Below, piece by piece: positions 1 through 14,520 of a stretch of DNA of 64,000 nucleotides (its first letter is position 1; each line of letters begins with the position of its first letter). A model generated the notes under the pieces. It was given only the letters and a program-made list of their open reading frames with translations, had not been told where the DNA came from and did no database searches. Made by a program: the position numbers and the translations under genes. The stretch comes from Xylocopa sonorina (taxonomy: Eukaryota; Arthropoda; Insecta; Hymenoptera; Apidae), in NCBI RefSeq assembly GCF_050948175.1, contig NW_027490113.1, positions 620,001 to 684,000 of the forward strand. Direction: 5' to 3'.

Positions 1-2189
1 ACGAGGTACTGACACTTCCCAATGATCATTATGTCTTATCACGAAACATATTAATGAGATGCGATATCGCGATTTAAGTAGCATTAGAACTCTATTGCTA
101 CGATACGTAGACATCTGAATACGCCATTTCCTAGCAAGGAAGTGTCGCATTTACATTCGTTTGGAGGGAATACGAGGTATACATGACACTTCGCAATGAA
201 TATTATATCTTCTCATGTAACATAGAAGAGAGATGCGATTTCGCGTTTTAAGAAAAATTAGAACTCTATGGCCTCGATGCGGAGACATCTGCAAACGCTA
301 TTTCCTAGCATGGAAGTGTCGCACTTACATTCTTTTGAAGTGAATACGAGGTGTACATGATACTTCGCAATGAATGTTATATCTTATCACGAAACATATA
401 AATGAGATGCGATATTGCGGTTTAAGTAGCATTAGAACACTATTGCTACGATACGTAGACATCTGCAAACGATATTTCCTAGCAAGCAATAGTCGCATTT
501 ACATTCTTTTGAAATGAATACGAGGCATACATGTCACTTCCCAATGAATATTATACCTTATCATGAAACATAGAAGAGAGATGCGATATCGCGTTTTAAG
601 AAGCATTAGAACTCTGTGGCCTCAATGCGGAGACATCTGCAAACGCTATTTCCTAGCATGGAAGTGTCGCATTTACATTCTTTTGAAGTGATTACGAGGT
701 ATACCTGACACTTCGCGATGAATATTATATCTTATCACGAAGCATATAAATGAGATGCGATATCGCGATTTAAGTAGCATTAGAACTCTATTGCTACGAT
801 ACGTAGACATCTGAATACGCCATTTCCTAGCAAGGAAGTGTCGCATTTACATTCGTTTGGAGGGAATACGAGGTATACATGACACTTCGCAATGAATATT
901 ATATCTTATCATGAAGCATAGAAATGAGATGCGACATCTCGTTTTGAGAAGCATTAGAACTCCATTGCTCCGATACGTAGTCATCTGCAAACGCTATTTC
1001 CTAGCAAGGAAGATTCGCATTTACATTCTTTTGAAGGGAATACGAGGTATATATGACACTTCGCAATGAACATTATATCTTATCATGTAACATAAAAGTG
1101 AGATGCGATATCGCGTCTTAAGAAGAATTAGAACCCTATTTCCTCGATGCGGAGATATCTGCAAACGCTATTTCCTAGCATTGAAGTGTCGCATTTACAT
1201 TCCTTTGAAGTGCATTCGAGGTATACATGACACTTCGCAATGCATATTATATCTTATAATGAAACATAGAATTGAGATTCGATATCGCGTTTTAAGAAGC
1301 ATTAGAACTCTATTGCCTCGACGCGTAGACATCTGCAGACGCTATTTCCTAGCATGGAAGTGTCGCATTTACATTCTTTAGGAGTGAATACGAGGTATAC
1401 ATGACACTTCGCAATGAATATTATATCTTATCACGAAACATATAAAATGAGATGCGATATCGCGATTTAAGTAGCATTAGAACTCTACTTCTACGATACG
1501 TAGACATTTGAATACGCCATTTCCTAGCAAGGAAGTGTCGCATTTACATTCGTTTGGAGAGAATTCGAGGAATACATGACACTTCGCAATGAATATTATA
1601 TCTTATCATGAAACATAGAAGAGAGATGCGTTATCGCGTTTTAAGATTCATTAGAACTCTATGGCCTCGATGCGGAGACATCTGCAAACGCTATTTCCTA
1701 GCATGGAAGTATCGCATTTACATTCTCTTGTAGTGAATAAGAGGTATACATGATACTTCGCAATGAATATTATATCATATCATGAAACATAGAAGAGAGA
1801 AGCTATATCGCGTTTTAAGAAGCATTAGAACTCTATGGCCTCCATGCAGAAACATCTGCAAACGCTATTTCCTAGCATGGAAGTGTCGCACTTACATTCT
1901 TTTGAAGTGAATACGAGGTGCACATGACACTTCGCAATGAATATTATATCTTATCACGAAACATATAAATGAGATGCGATATTGCGATTTAAGTAGCATT
2001 AGAACTCTATTGCTACGATACGTAGACATCTGAATACGCCATTTCCTAGCAAGGAAGTGTCTCATTTACATTCGTTTGGAGGGAATACGCGTTATACATG
2101 ACACTTCGCAATGAATATTATATCTTATCATGTAACATAGAAGAGAGATGCGATTTCGCGTTTTAAGAAGCATTAGAACTCTATGGCCT

Positions 2190-5100
2190 CGATGCGGAGA
2201 CATCTGCAAACGCTATTTCCTAGCATGGAAGTGTCGCACTTACATTCTTTTGAAGTGAATACGTGGTATACATGACACTTCGCAATGAATATTATATCTT
2301 ATTACGAAACATATATATGAGTTGCGATATCGCGGCTTAAGTAGCACCAGAACTCTATTGCTACGATACGTAGACATCTGCAAACGCTATTTCGTAGCAA
2401 GCAATAGTCGCATTTACATTCTTTTGGAGTGAATACGAGGTATACATGACACTTCGCAATGAATATTATATCTTATCACGAAACATATAAAATGAGATGC
2501 GATATCGCGATTTAAGTAGCATTAGAACTCTATTTCTACGATACGTAGACATTTGAATACGCCATTTCCTAGCAAGGAAGTGTTGCATTTACATTCGTTT
2601 GGAGAGAATTCGAGGAATACATGACACTTCGCAATGAATATTATATCTTGTCATGAAACATAGAAGAGAGATGCGTTATCGCGATTTAAGATTCATTAGA
2701 ACTCTATGGCCTCGATGCGGAGACATCTGCAAACGCTATTTCCTAGCATGGAAGTGTCGCACTTACGTTCTTTTGAAGTGAATACGAGGTATACATGACA
2801 CTTCGCAATGAATATTACATCTTATAATGAAACATAGAATTGAGATTCGATATCGCGTTTTAAGAAGCATTAGAACTCTATTGCCTCGACGCGTAGACAT
2901 CTGCAGATGCTACTTCCTAGCATGGAAGTGTCGCATTTACATTCTTTTGAAGTGAATACGAGGTATACCTGACACTTCGCGATGAACATTACGTCTTATC
3001 ACGAAACATATTAATGAGATGCGATATCGCGATTTAAGTAGCATTAGAACTCTATTGCTACGATACGTAGACATTTGAATACGCCATTTCCTAGCAAGGA
3101 AGTGTCGCATTTACATTCGTTTGGAGGGAATACGAGGTATACATGACACTTCGCAATGAATATTATATCTTATCATGAAACATAGAAGTGAGATGCGATA
3201 TCGCGTTTTAAGAAGCATTGGAACTCTATTGCTACGATACGTAGACATCTGCGAAGGCTATTTCCTAGGGTGGAAACGTCGCATTTACATTGTTTTGAAG
3301 TAAATACGAGGTATACATGACACTTCGCAATGAACATTATATCTTATCATGTATCATAAAGGTGAGATGCGATATCGCGTTTTAAGAAGCATTAGAACCC
3401 TATTGCCTCGATGCGGAGATATCTGCAAAGGCTATTTCCTAGCATGGAAATGTCACATTTACATTCTTTTGAAGTGAAAACGAGGTGTGCATGACACATC
3501 GCAATGAATATTATATCTTATCATGAAACATAGAAATGAGATGCGATATCGAGATTTAAGTAGCTTTAGATATCTATTGCTACCATACGTAGACATCTGA
3601 ATACGCTATTTCCTAGCAGGGAAGTGTCGCATTTACATTCGTTTGGAGTGAATACCAGGTATACATGACACTTCGCAATGAATATTATATCTTATCATGA
3701 AGCATAGAAATGAGATGCGATATCTCGTTTTGAGAAGTATTAGAACTCCATTGCTACGATACGTAGTCATCTGCAAACGCTATTTCCTAGCAAGGAAGAT
3801 TAGCATTTACATTCTTTTGAAGTGAATACGAGGTATATATGACACTTCGCAATGAACATTATATCTCTTCATGTAACATAAAAGTGAGATGCGATATCGC
3901 GTCTTAAGAAGAATTAGAACCCTATTTCCTCGATGCGGAGACATCTGCAAACGCTATTTCCTAGCATGGAAGTGTCGCACTTACATTCTTTTGAAGTGAA
4001 TACGTGGTATACATGACACTTCGCAATGAATATTATATCTTATTACGAAACATATATATGAGTTGCGATATCGCGGCTTAAGTAGCACCAGAACTCTATT
4101 GCTACGATACGTAGACATCTGCAAACGCTATTTCGTAGCAAGCAATAGTCGCATTTACATTCTTTTGGAGTGAATACGAGGTATACGTGACACTTCGCAA
4201 TGAATATTATATCTTATCACGAAACATATAAAATGAGATGCGATATCGCGATTTAAGTAGCATTAGAACTCTATTTCTACGATACGTAGACATTTGAATA
4301 CGCCATTTCCTAGCAAGGAAGTGTTGCATTTACATTCGTTTGGAGAGAATTCGAGGAATACATGACACTTCGCAATGAATATTATATCTTGTCATGAAAC
4401 ATAGAAGAGAGATGCGTTATCGCGATTTAAGATTCATTAGAACTCTATGGCCTCGATGCGGAGACATCTGCAAACGCTATTTCCTAGCATGGAAGTGTCG
4501 CACTTACGTTCTTTTGAAGTGAATACGAGGTATACATGACACTTCGCAATGAATATTACATCTTATAATGAAACATAGAATTGAGATTCGATATCGCGTT
4601 TTAAGAAGCATTAGAACTCTATTGCCTCGACGCGTAGACATCTGCAGATGCTACTTCCTAGCATGGAAGTGTCGCATTTACATTCTTTTGAAGTGAATAC
4701 GAGGTATACCTGACACTTCGCGATGAACATTACGTCTTATCACGAAACATATTAATGAGATGCGATATCGCGATTTAAGTAGCATTAGAACTCTATTGCT
4801 ACGATACGTAGACATTTGAATACGCCATTTCCTAGCAAGGAAGTGTCGCATTTACATTCGTTTGGAGGGAATACGAGGTATACATGACACTTCGCAATGA
4901 ATATTATATCTTATCATGAAACATAGAAGTGAGATGCGATATCGCGTTTTAAGAAGCATTGGAACTCTATTGCTACGATACGTAGACATCTGCGAAGGCT
5001 ATTTCCTAGGGTGGAAACGTCGCATTTACATTGTTTTGAAGTAAATACGAGGTATACATGACACTTCGCAATGAACATTATATCTTATCATGTATCATAA

Positions 5101-5690
5101 AGGTGAGATGCGATATCGCGTTTTAAGAAGCATTAGAACACTATTGCCTCGATGCGGAGATATCTGCAAAGGCTATTTCCTAGCATGGAAATGTCACATT
5201 TACATTCTTTTGAAGTGAAAACGAGGTGTGCATGACACATCGCAATGAATATTATATCTTATCATGAAACATAGAAATGAGATGCGATATCGAGATTTAA
5301 GTAGCTTTAGATATCTATTGCTACCATACGTAGACATCTGAATACGCTATTTCCTAGCAGGGAAGTGTCGCATTTACATTCGTTTGGAGTGAATACCAGG
5401 TATACATGACACTTCGCAATGAATATTATATCTTATCATGAAGCATAGAAATGAGATGCGATATCTCGTTTTGAGAAGTATTAGAACTCCATTGCTACGA
5501 TACGTAGTCATCTGCAAACGCTACTTCCTAGCAAGGAAGATTAGCATTTACATTCTTTTGAAGTGAATACGAGGTATATATGACACTTCGCAATGAACAT
5601 TATATCTTATCATGTAACATAAAAGTGAGATGCGATATCGCGTCTTAAGAAGAATTAGAACCCTATTTCCTCGATGCGGAGATATCTGCA
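2190..5690 (+). repeat. Tandem higher-order repeat, two copies of a 10-monomer unit (1741 bp)
   Basis: About 2190-3950 and 3931-5691 match base for base at an offset of 1741 bp (10 x 174 + 1). Diagnostic variants appear in both copies: gtggtatacatgac near 2265 and 4006, gcggcttaagtagcacc near 2333 and 4074, and a GGTGGAAACGTC variant near 3270 and 5010. The match fades on both sides, so this is a recent local duplication and not a genome-wide unit. The end of the second copy joins a monomer also present near 1103, at an offset of 4527 bp (26 monomers + 3), so an older exchange also involves 1081-1400. Confidence 0.85.
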
Positions 5691-6904
5691 AACGCTATTT
5701 CCTAGCATTGAAGTGTCGCATTTACATTCCTTTGAAGTGCATTCGAGGTATACATGACACTTCGCAATGCATATTATATCTTATAATGAAACATAGAATT
5801 GAGATTCGATATCGCGTTTTAAGAAGCATTAGAACTCTATTGCCTCGACGCGTAGACATCTGCAGACGCTATTTCCTAGCATGGAAGTGTCGCATTTACA
5901 TTCTTTTGAAGTGAATACGAGGTGTACATGACAATCCGCAATGAATATTATATCTTATCAGGAAACTTAGAAATGAGATGCGATATCGCGTTCTGAGAAG
6001 CATTAGAACATTATTGCTATGATACGTAGACATCTGCAATCGCTATTTCCTAGCAGCCAATAGTCGCATTTACATTCTTTTGAAGTGAATTCGAGGTTTA
6101 CATGACACTACGGTATGAATATTGTAACATATCACGAAACATAGAAATGAGATGCGATATCGCTATCTAAGAAGCATTAGAACTCTATTGCTGCGATATG
6201 TAGACATCTGCAAACGCTATTTCCTAGCATGGAAGTGTCGCACTTACGTTCTTTTGAAGTGAATGCGAGGTATACATGACACTTCGCAATGAACATTATT
6301 TCTTGTGACGAAACATATAAATGAGGTGTCATATCGCGATATAAGTAGCATTAGAACGCTATTGCTGCGATATGTAGACATCTGCAAACGTTATTTCCTA
6401 GCAAGCAATAATCGCATTTACATTCTTTAGAAGTGAATACGAGGTATACATGACACTTCGCATTGTATATTATATCTTATCATGAAACATAGAAGTGAGA
6501 TGCGATATCGCGTTTTAAGAAGCATTAGAACTATATTGCCCCGACGCGTAGACATCTGCATACGCTATTTCCTAGCATGGAAGTGTCGCACTTACGTTCT
6601 TTTGAAGTGAATACGAGGTATACATGACACTTCGCAATGAATATTATATCCTATAATGAAACATAGAATTGAGATTCGATATCGCGTTTTAAGAAGCATT
6701 AGAACTCTATGGCCTCCATGCGGAAACATCTGCAAACGCTATTTCCTAGCATGGAAGTGTCGCACTTACGTTCTTTTGAAGTGAATACGAGGTATACATG
6801 ACACTTCGCAATGAATATTATATCTTATCATGAAACATAGAAGTGAGATGCGATATCGCGTTTTAAGAAGCATTAGAACTCTATTGCCTCGACGCGTAGA
6901 CATC

Positions 6905-9900
6905 TGCAGTCGCTATTTCCTAGCATGGAAGTGTCGCATTTACATTCTTTTGGAATGAATACGAGGTATACATGACACTTCGCAATGAATATTATATCTT
7001 ATCACGAAACATATAAAATGAGATGCGATATCGCGATTTAAGTTGCATTAGAACTCTATTTCTACGATACGTAGACATTTGAATACGCCATTTGCTAGCA
7101 AGGAAGTATGGCATTTACATTCGTTTGGAGAGATTTCGAGGAATACATGACACTTCGCAATGAATATTATATCTTATCATGAAACATAGAAGAGAGATGC
7201 GTTATCGCGTTTTAAGATTCATTAGAAATCTATGGCCTCGATGCGGAGACATCTGCAAACGCTATTTCCTAGCATGGAAGTATCGCATTTACATTCTCTT
7301 GAAGTGAATACGAGGTATACATGACACTTCGCAATGAATATTATATCATATCATGAAACATAGAAGAGAGAAGCGATATCGCGTTTTAAGAAGCATTAGA
7401 ACTCTATGGCCTCGATGCGGAAACATCTGCAAACGCTATTTCCTAGCATGGAAGTGTCGCATTTACATTCTGTTGAAGTGAATACGAGGTATACCTGACA
7501 CTTCGCGATGAATATTATATCTTATCAAGAAACATATAAATGAGATGCGATATTGCGATTCAAGTAGCATTAGAACTCTATTGCTACGATACGTAGACAT
7601 CTGAATACGCCATTTCCTAGCAAGGATGTGTCGCATTTACATTCGATTGGAGGGAATACGAGGTATACATGACACTTCGCAATGAATATTATATCTTATC
7701 ATGAAACATAGAATTGAGATTCGATATCGCGTTTTAAGAAGCATTAGAACTCTATTGCCTCGACGCGTAGTCATCTGCAGACGCTATTTCCTAGCATGGA
7801 AGTGTCGCATTTACATTCTTTTGAAGTGAATACGAGGTATACCTGACACTTCGCGATGAATATTATATCTTATCACGAAACATATAAATGAGATGCGATA
7901 TCGCGATTTAAGTAGCATTAGAACTCTATTGCTACGATACGTAGACATCTGAATACGCCATTTCCTAGCAAGGAAGTGTCTCATTTACATTCGTTTGGAG
8001 GGAATACGCGTTATACATGACACTTCGCAATGAATATTATATCTTATCATGTAACATAGAAGAGAGATGCGATTTCGCGTTTTAAGAAGCATTAGAACTC
8101 TATGGCCTCGATGCGGAGACATCTGCAAACGCTATTTCCAAGCATGGAAGTGTCGCACTTACATTCTTTTGAAGTGAATACGTGGTATACATGACACTTC
8201 GCAATGAATATTATATCTTATTACGAAACATATATATGAGTTGCGATATCGCGGCTTAAGTAGCACCAGAACTCTATTGCTACGATACGTAGACATCTGC
8301 AAACGCTATTTCGTAGCAAGCAATAGTCGCATTTACATTCTTTTGGAGTGAATACGAGGTATACATGACACTTCGCAATGAATATTATATCTTATCACGA
8401 AACATATAAAATGAGATGCGATAACGCGACTTAAGTAGCATTAGAACTCTATTTCTACGATACGTAGACATTTGAATACGCCATTTCCTAGCAAGGAAGT
8501 GTTGCATTTACATTCGTTTGGAGAGAATTCGAGGAATACATGACACTTCGCAATGAATATTATATCTTGTCATGAAACATAGAAGAGAGATGCGTTATCG
8601 CGATTTAAGATTCATTAGAACTCTATGGCCTCGATGCGGAGACATCTGCAAACGCTATTTCCTAGCATGGAAGTGTCGCACTTACGTTCTTTTGAAGTGA
8701 ATACGAGGTATACATGACACTTCGCAATGAATATTACATCTTATAATGAAACATAGAATTGAGATTCGATATCGCGTTTTAAGAAGCATTAGAACTCTAT
8801 TGCCTCGACGCGTAGACATCTGCAGTCGCTATTTCCTAGCATGGAAGTGTCGCATTTACATTCTTTTGGAATGAATACGAGGTATACATGACACTTCGCA
8901 ATGAATATTATATCTTATCACGAAACATATAAAATGAGATGCGATATCGCGATTTAAGTTGCATTAGAACTCTATTTCTACGATACGTAGACATTTGAAT
9001 ACGCCATTTGCTAGCAAGGAAGTGTGGCATTTACATTCGTTTGGAGAGATTTCGAGGAATACATGACACTTCGCAATGAATATTATATCTTATCATGAAA
9101 CATAGAAGAGAGATGCGTTATCGCGTTTTAAGATTCATTAGAAATCTATGGCCTCGATGCGGAGACATCTGCAAACGCTATTTCCTAGCATGGAAGTATC
9201 GCATTTACATTCTCTTGAAGTGAATACGAGGTATACATGACACTTCGCAATGAATATTATATCATATCATGAAACATAGAAGAGAGAAGCGATATCGCGT
9301 TTTAAGAAGCATTAGAACTCTATGGCCTCGATGCGGATACATCTGCAAACGCTATTTCCTAGCATGGAAGTGTCGCATTTACATTCTGTTGAAGTGAATA
9401 CGAGGTATACCTGACACTTCGCGATGAATATTATATCTTATCAAGAAACATATAAATGAGATGCGATATTGCGATTCAAGTAGCATTAGAACTCTATTGC
9501 TACGATACGTAGACATCTGAATACGCCATTTCCTAGCAAGGAAGTGTCTCATTTACATTCGTTTGGAGGGAATACGCGTTATACATGACACTTCGCAATG
9601 AATATTATATCTTATCATGTAACATAGAAGAGAGATGCGATTTCGCGTTTTAAGAAGCATTAGAACTCTATGGCCTCGATGCGGAGACATCTGCAAACGC
9701 TATTTCCAAGCATGGAAGTGTCGCACTTACATTCTTTTGAAGTGAATACGTGGTATACATGACACTTCGCAATGAATATTATATCTTATTACGAAACATA
9801 TATATGAGTTGCGATATCGCGGCTTAAGTAGCACCAGAACTCTATTGCTACGATACGTAGACATCTGCAAACGCTATTTCGTAGCAAGCAATAGTCGCAT

Positions 9901-11110
9901 TTACATTCTTTTGGAGTGAATACGAGGTATACATGACACTTCGCAATGAATATTATATCTTATCACGAAACATATAAAATGAGATGCGATAACGCGACTT
10001 AAGTAGCATTAGAACTCTATTTCTACGATACGTAGACATTTGAATACGCCATTTCCTAGCAAGGAAGTGTTGCATTTACATTCGTTTGGAGAGAATTCGA
10101 GGAATACATGACACTTCGCAATGAATATTATATCTTGTCATGAAACATAGAAGAGAGATGCGTTATCGCGATTTAAGATTCATTAGAACTCTATGGCCTC
10201 GATGCGGAGACATCTGCAAACGCTATTTCCTAGCATGGAAGTGTCGCACTTACGTTCTTTTGAAGTGAATACGAGGTATACATGACACTTCGCAATGAAT
10301 ATTACATCTTATAATGAAACATAGAATTGAGATTCGATATCGCGTTTTAAGAAGCATTAGAACTCTATTGCCTCGACGCGTAGACATCTGCAGTCGCTAT
10401 TTCCTAGCATGGAAGTGTCGCATTTACATTCTTTTGGAATGAATACGAGGTATACATGACACTTCGCAATGAATATTATATCTTATCACGAAACATATAA
10501 AATGAGATGCGATATCGCGATTTAAGTTGCATTAGAACTCTATTTCTACGATACGTAGACATTTGAATACGCCATTTGCTAGCAAGGAAGTGTGGCATCT
10601 ACATTCGTTTGGAGAGATTTCGAGGAATACATGACACTTCGCAATGAATATTATATCTTATCATGAAACATAGAAGAGAGATGCGTTATCGCGTTTTAAG
10701 ATTCATTAGAAATCTATGGCCTCGATGCGGAGACATCTGCAAACGCTATTTCCTAGCATGGAAGTATCGCATTTACATTCTCTTGAAGTGAATACGAGGT
10801 ATACATGACACTTCGCAATGAATATTATATCATATCATGAAACATAGAAGAGAGAAGCGATATCGCGTTTTAAGAAGCATTAGAACTCTATGGCCTCGAT
10901 GCGGAAACATCTGCAAACGCTATTTCCTAGCATGGAAGTGTCGCATTTACATTCTGTTGAAGTGAATACGAGGTATACCTGACACTTCGCGATGAATATT
11001 ATATCTTATCAAGAAACATATAAATGAGATGCGATATTGCGATTCAAGTAGCATTAGAACTCTATTGCTACGATACGTAGACATCTGAATACGCCATTTC
11101 CTAGCAAGGA
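6905..11110 (+). repeat. Higher-order repeat, 9-monomer unit (1568 bp) in two copies plus a related third
   Basis: Copies at about 7900-9470 and 9470-11110 match at an offset of 1568 bp (9 x 174 + 2). Shared rare variants: gcgataacgcgacttaag near 8420 and 9988, and ctgcagtcgctatttcc at 8820 and 10388. An upstream relative starts at 6905 and matches 8821 onwards at 1916 bp (11 monomers + 2) for about 700 bp. The stretch around 7626-7980 reappears around 11110-11460 at an offset of 3484 bp (20 monomers + 4). The unit has therefore been copied at least twice with different register, as expected of unequal exchange. Confidence 0.82.
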
Positions 11111-11829
11111 TGTGTCGCATTTACATTCGTTTGGAGGGAATACGAGGTATACATGACACTTCGCAATGAATATTATATCTTATCATGAAACATAGAATTG
11201 AGATTCGATATCGCGTTTTAAGAAGCATTAGAACTCTATTGCCTCGACGCGTAGTCATCTGCAGACGCTATTTCCTAGCATGGAAGTGTCGCATTTACAT
11301 TCTTTTGAAGTGAATACGAGGTATACCTGACACTTCGCGATGAATATTATATCTTATCACGAAACATATAAATGAGATGCGATATCGCGATTTAAGTAGC
11401 ATTAGAACTCTATTGCTACGATACGTAGACATCTGAATACGCCATTTCCTAGCAAGGAAGTGTCGCATTTACATTCGTTTGGAGGGAATACGAGGTATAC
11501 ATGACACTTCGCAATGAATATTATATCTTATCATGTAACATAGAAGAGAGATGCGATTTCGCGTTTTAAGAAGCATTAGAACTCTATGGCCTCGATGCGG
11601 AGACATCTGCAAACGCTATTTCCTAGCATGGAAGTGTCGCACTTACATTCTTTTGAAGTGAATACGAGGTGTACATGATACTTCGCAGTGAATATTATAT
11701 CTTATTACGAAACATATATATGAGTTGCGATATCGCGATTTAAGTAGCCCCAGAACTCTATTGCTACGATACGTAGACATCTGCAAACGCTATTTCGTAG
11801 CAAGCAATAGTCGCATTTACATTCTTTTG

Positions 11830-12450
11830 AAGTGAATACGAGGTATACCTGACACTTCGCGATGAATATTATATCTTATCACGATACATATAAATGAGAT
11901 GCGATATCGCGATTTAAGTAGCATTAGAACTCTATTGCTACGATACGTAGACATCTGAATACGCCATTTCCTAGCAAGGAAGTGTCGCATTTACATTCGT
12001 TTGGAGGGAATACGAGTTATACATGACACTTCGCAATTAATATTATATCTTATCATGTAACATAGAAGAGAGATGCAATTTCGCGTTTTAAGAAGCATTA
12101 GAACACTATGGCCTCGATGCGGAGACATCTGCAAACGCTATTTCCTAGCATGGAAGTGTCGCACTTACATTCTTTTGAAGTGAATACGTGGTATACATGA
12201 CACTTCGCAATGAATATTATATCTTATTACGAAACATATATATGAGTTGCGATATCGCGATTTAAGTAGCACTAAAACTCTATTGCTACGATACGTAGAC
12301 ATCTGCAAACGCTATTTCGTAGCAAGCAATAGTCGCATTTACATTCTTTTGGAGTGAATACGAGGTATACATGACACTTCGCAATGAATATTATATCTTA
12401 TCACAAAACATATAAAATGGGATGCGATATCGCGATTTAAGTAGCATTAG
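11830..12450 (+). repeat. Satellite block with a distant copy at about 19663-20283
   Basis: Rare variants line up at an offset of 7833 bp (45 monomers + 3): gggaatacgagttatac, agatgcaatttcgcg, and tatgagttgc followed by tagcactaaaactc. Nearby 13041-13400 matches 20526-20885 at 7485 bp (43 monomers + 3), sharing ctgttgaagtg and ccttgcatggaag. The two patches have different offsets, so monomers were gained or lost between them after copying. Confidence 0.7.
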
Positions 12451-13799
12451 AACTCTATTGCTACGATACGTAGACATCTGCAAACGCTATTTCCCAGCAA
12501 GTAGTAGTCGCATTTACTTTCTTTTGAATTGAAAACAAGGTGTACATGACACTTCGCATTGAATATTATATCTTATCATGAAACACAGAAGTGAGATGCG
12601 ATATCGCGTTTTAAGAAGCATTAGAACTATATTGCCCCGACGCGTAGACATCTGCATACGCTATTTCCTAGCATGGAAGTGTCGCACTTACGTTCTTTTG
12701 AAGTGAATACGGGGTATACATGACACTTCGCATTGAATATTATATCTTATCATGAAACATAGAAGTGAGATGCGATATCGCGTTTTAAGAAGCATTAGAA
12801 CTATATTGCCCCGACGCGTAGACATCTGCATACGCTATTTCCTAGCATGGAAGTGTCGCACTTACGTTCTTTTGAAGTGAATACGAGGTATACATGACAC
12901 TTCGCAATGAATATTACATCTTATAATGAAACATAGAATTGAGATTCGATATCGCGTTTTAAGAAGCATTAGAACTCTATTGCCTCGACGCGTAGACATC
13001 TGCAGACGCTACTTCCTAGCATGGAAGTGTCGCATTTACATTCTGTTGAAGTGAATACGAGGTATACCTGGCACTTCGCGATGAATATTACATCTTATCA
13101 AGAAACATATAAATGAGATGCGATATTGCGATTCAAGTAGCATTAGAACTCTATTGCTACGATACGTAGACATCTGAATACGCCATTTCCTAGCAAGGAT
13201 GTGTCGCATTTACATTCGTTTGGAGGGAATACGAGGTATACATGACACTTCGCAATGAATATTATATCTTATCATGAAACATAGAAGTGAGATGCGATAT
13301 CGCGTTTTAAGAAGCATTAGAACTCTATTGCCTCGACGCGTAGACATCTGCAGTCGCTATTTCCTTGCATGGAAGTGTCGCATTTACATTCTTTTGAAAT
13401 GAATACGAGATGTACATGACACTTCGCAATGAATATTATATCATATCATGAAACATAGAAGAGAGAAGCGATATCGCGATTTAAGAAGCATTAGAACTCT
13501 ATGGCCTCGATGCGGAAATATCTGCAAACGCTATTTCCTAGCATGGAAGTGTCGCATTTACATTCTTTTGAAGTGAATACGAGGTGTACATGACACTTCG
13601 CAATGAATATTATATCTTATCGGGAAACATAGAAATGAGATGCGATATCGCGTTTTGAGAAGCATTAGAACTCTATTGCTACGATACGTAGACATCTGAA
13701 TACGCCATTTCCTAGCAAGGAAGTGTCGCATTTACATTCGTTTGGAGTGAATACGAGGTATACATGACACTTCGCAATGATTATTATATCTTATCACGA

Positions 13800-14520
13800 A
13801 ACATAGAAATGAGATGCGATATCGCGATTTAAGTAGCATTAAAACACCATTGCTACGATACGTAGACATCTGAATACGCCATTTCCTAGCAAGGAAGTGT
13901 CGCATTTACATTCGATTGGAGAGAATACGAGGTATACATGACACTTCGCAATGAGTATTATATCTTATCATGAAACATAGGAGAGAGATGCGTTATCGCG
14001 TTTTAAGATTCATTAGAACTCTATGGCCTCGATGCGGAGACATCTGCAAACGCTATTTCCTAGCATGGAAGTATCGCATTTACATTCTCTTGAAGTGAAT
14101 ACGAGGTATACATGACACTTCGCAATGAATATTATATCATATCATGAAACATAGAAGAGAGAAGCGATATCGCGATTTAAGAAGCATTAGAACTCTATGG
14201 CCTCGATGCGGAAATATCTGCAAACGCTATTTCCTAGCATGGAAGTGTCGCATTTACATTCTTTTGAAGTGAATACGAGGTGTACATGACACTTCGCAAT
14301 GAATATTATATCTTATCGGGAAACATAGAAATGAGATGCGATATCGCGTTTTGAGAAGCATTAGAACTCTATTGCTACGATACGTAGACATCTGCAATCG
14401 CTATTTCCTAGCAACCAATAGTCGCATTTACTTTCGTTTGAAGTGAATTCGAGGTTTACATGACACTTCGGAATGAATATTATAACTTATCACGAAACAT
14501 AGAAATGAGATGCGATATCG
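13800..14520 (+). repeat. Satellite block with a distant copy at about 18848-19560
   Basis: Shared variants lie at an offset of 5048 bp (29 monomers + 2): tagcattaaaacaccatt at 13834 and 18882, cataggagagagatgcg, atatcatatcatgaaac, and tatcgggaaacatag. Part of the same block (gagagaagcgatatcgcg) also occurs near 13460, so a shorter unit has been copied within the left array as well. Confidence 0.7.

Noticed and set aside
1103..1381. 92-codon open frame in the satellite, repeated at 5630-5914 with the same protein
   Set aside because: It spans whole satellite monomers and exists twice because the DNA block is duplicated. Its amino acid sequence repeats with the 174-bp unit; nothing suggests translation.
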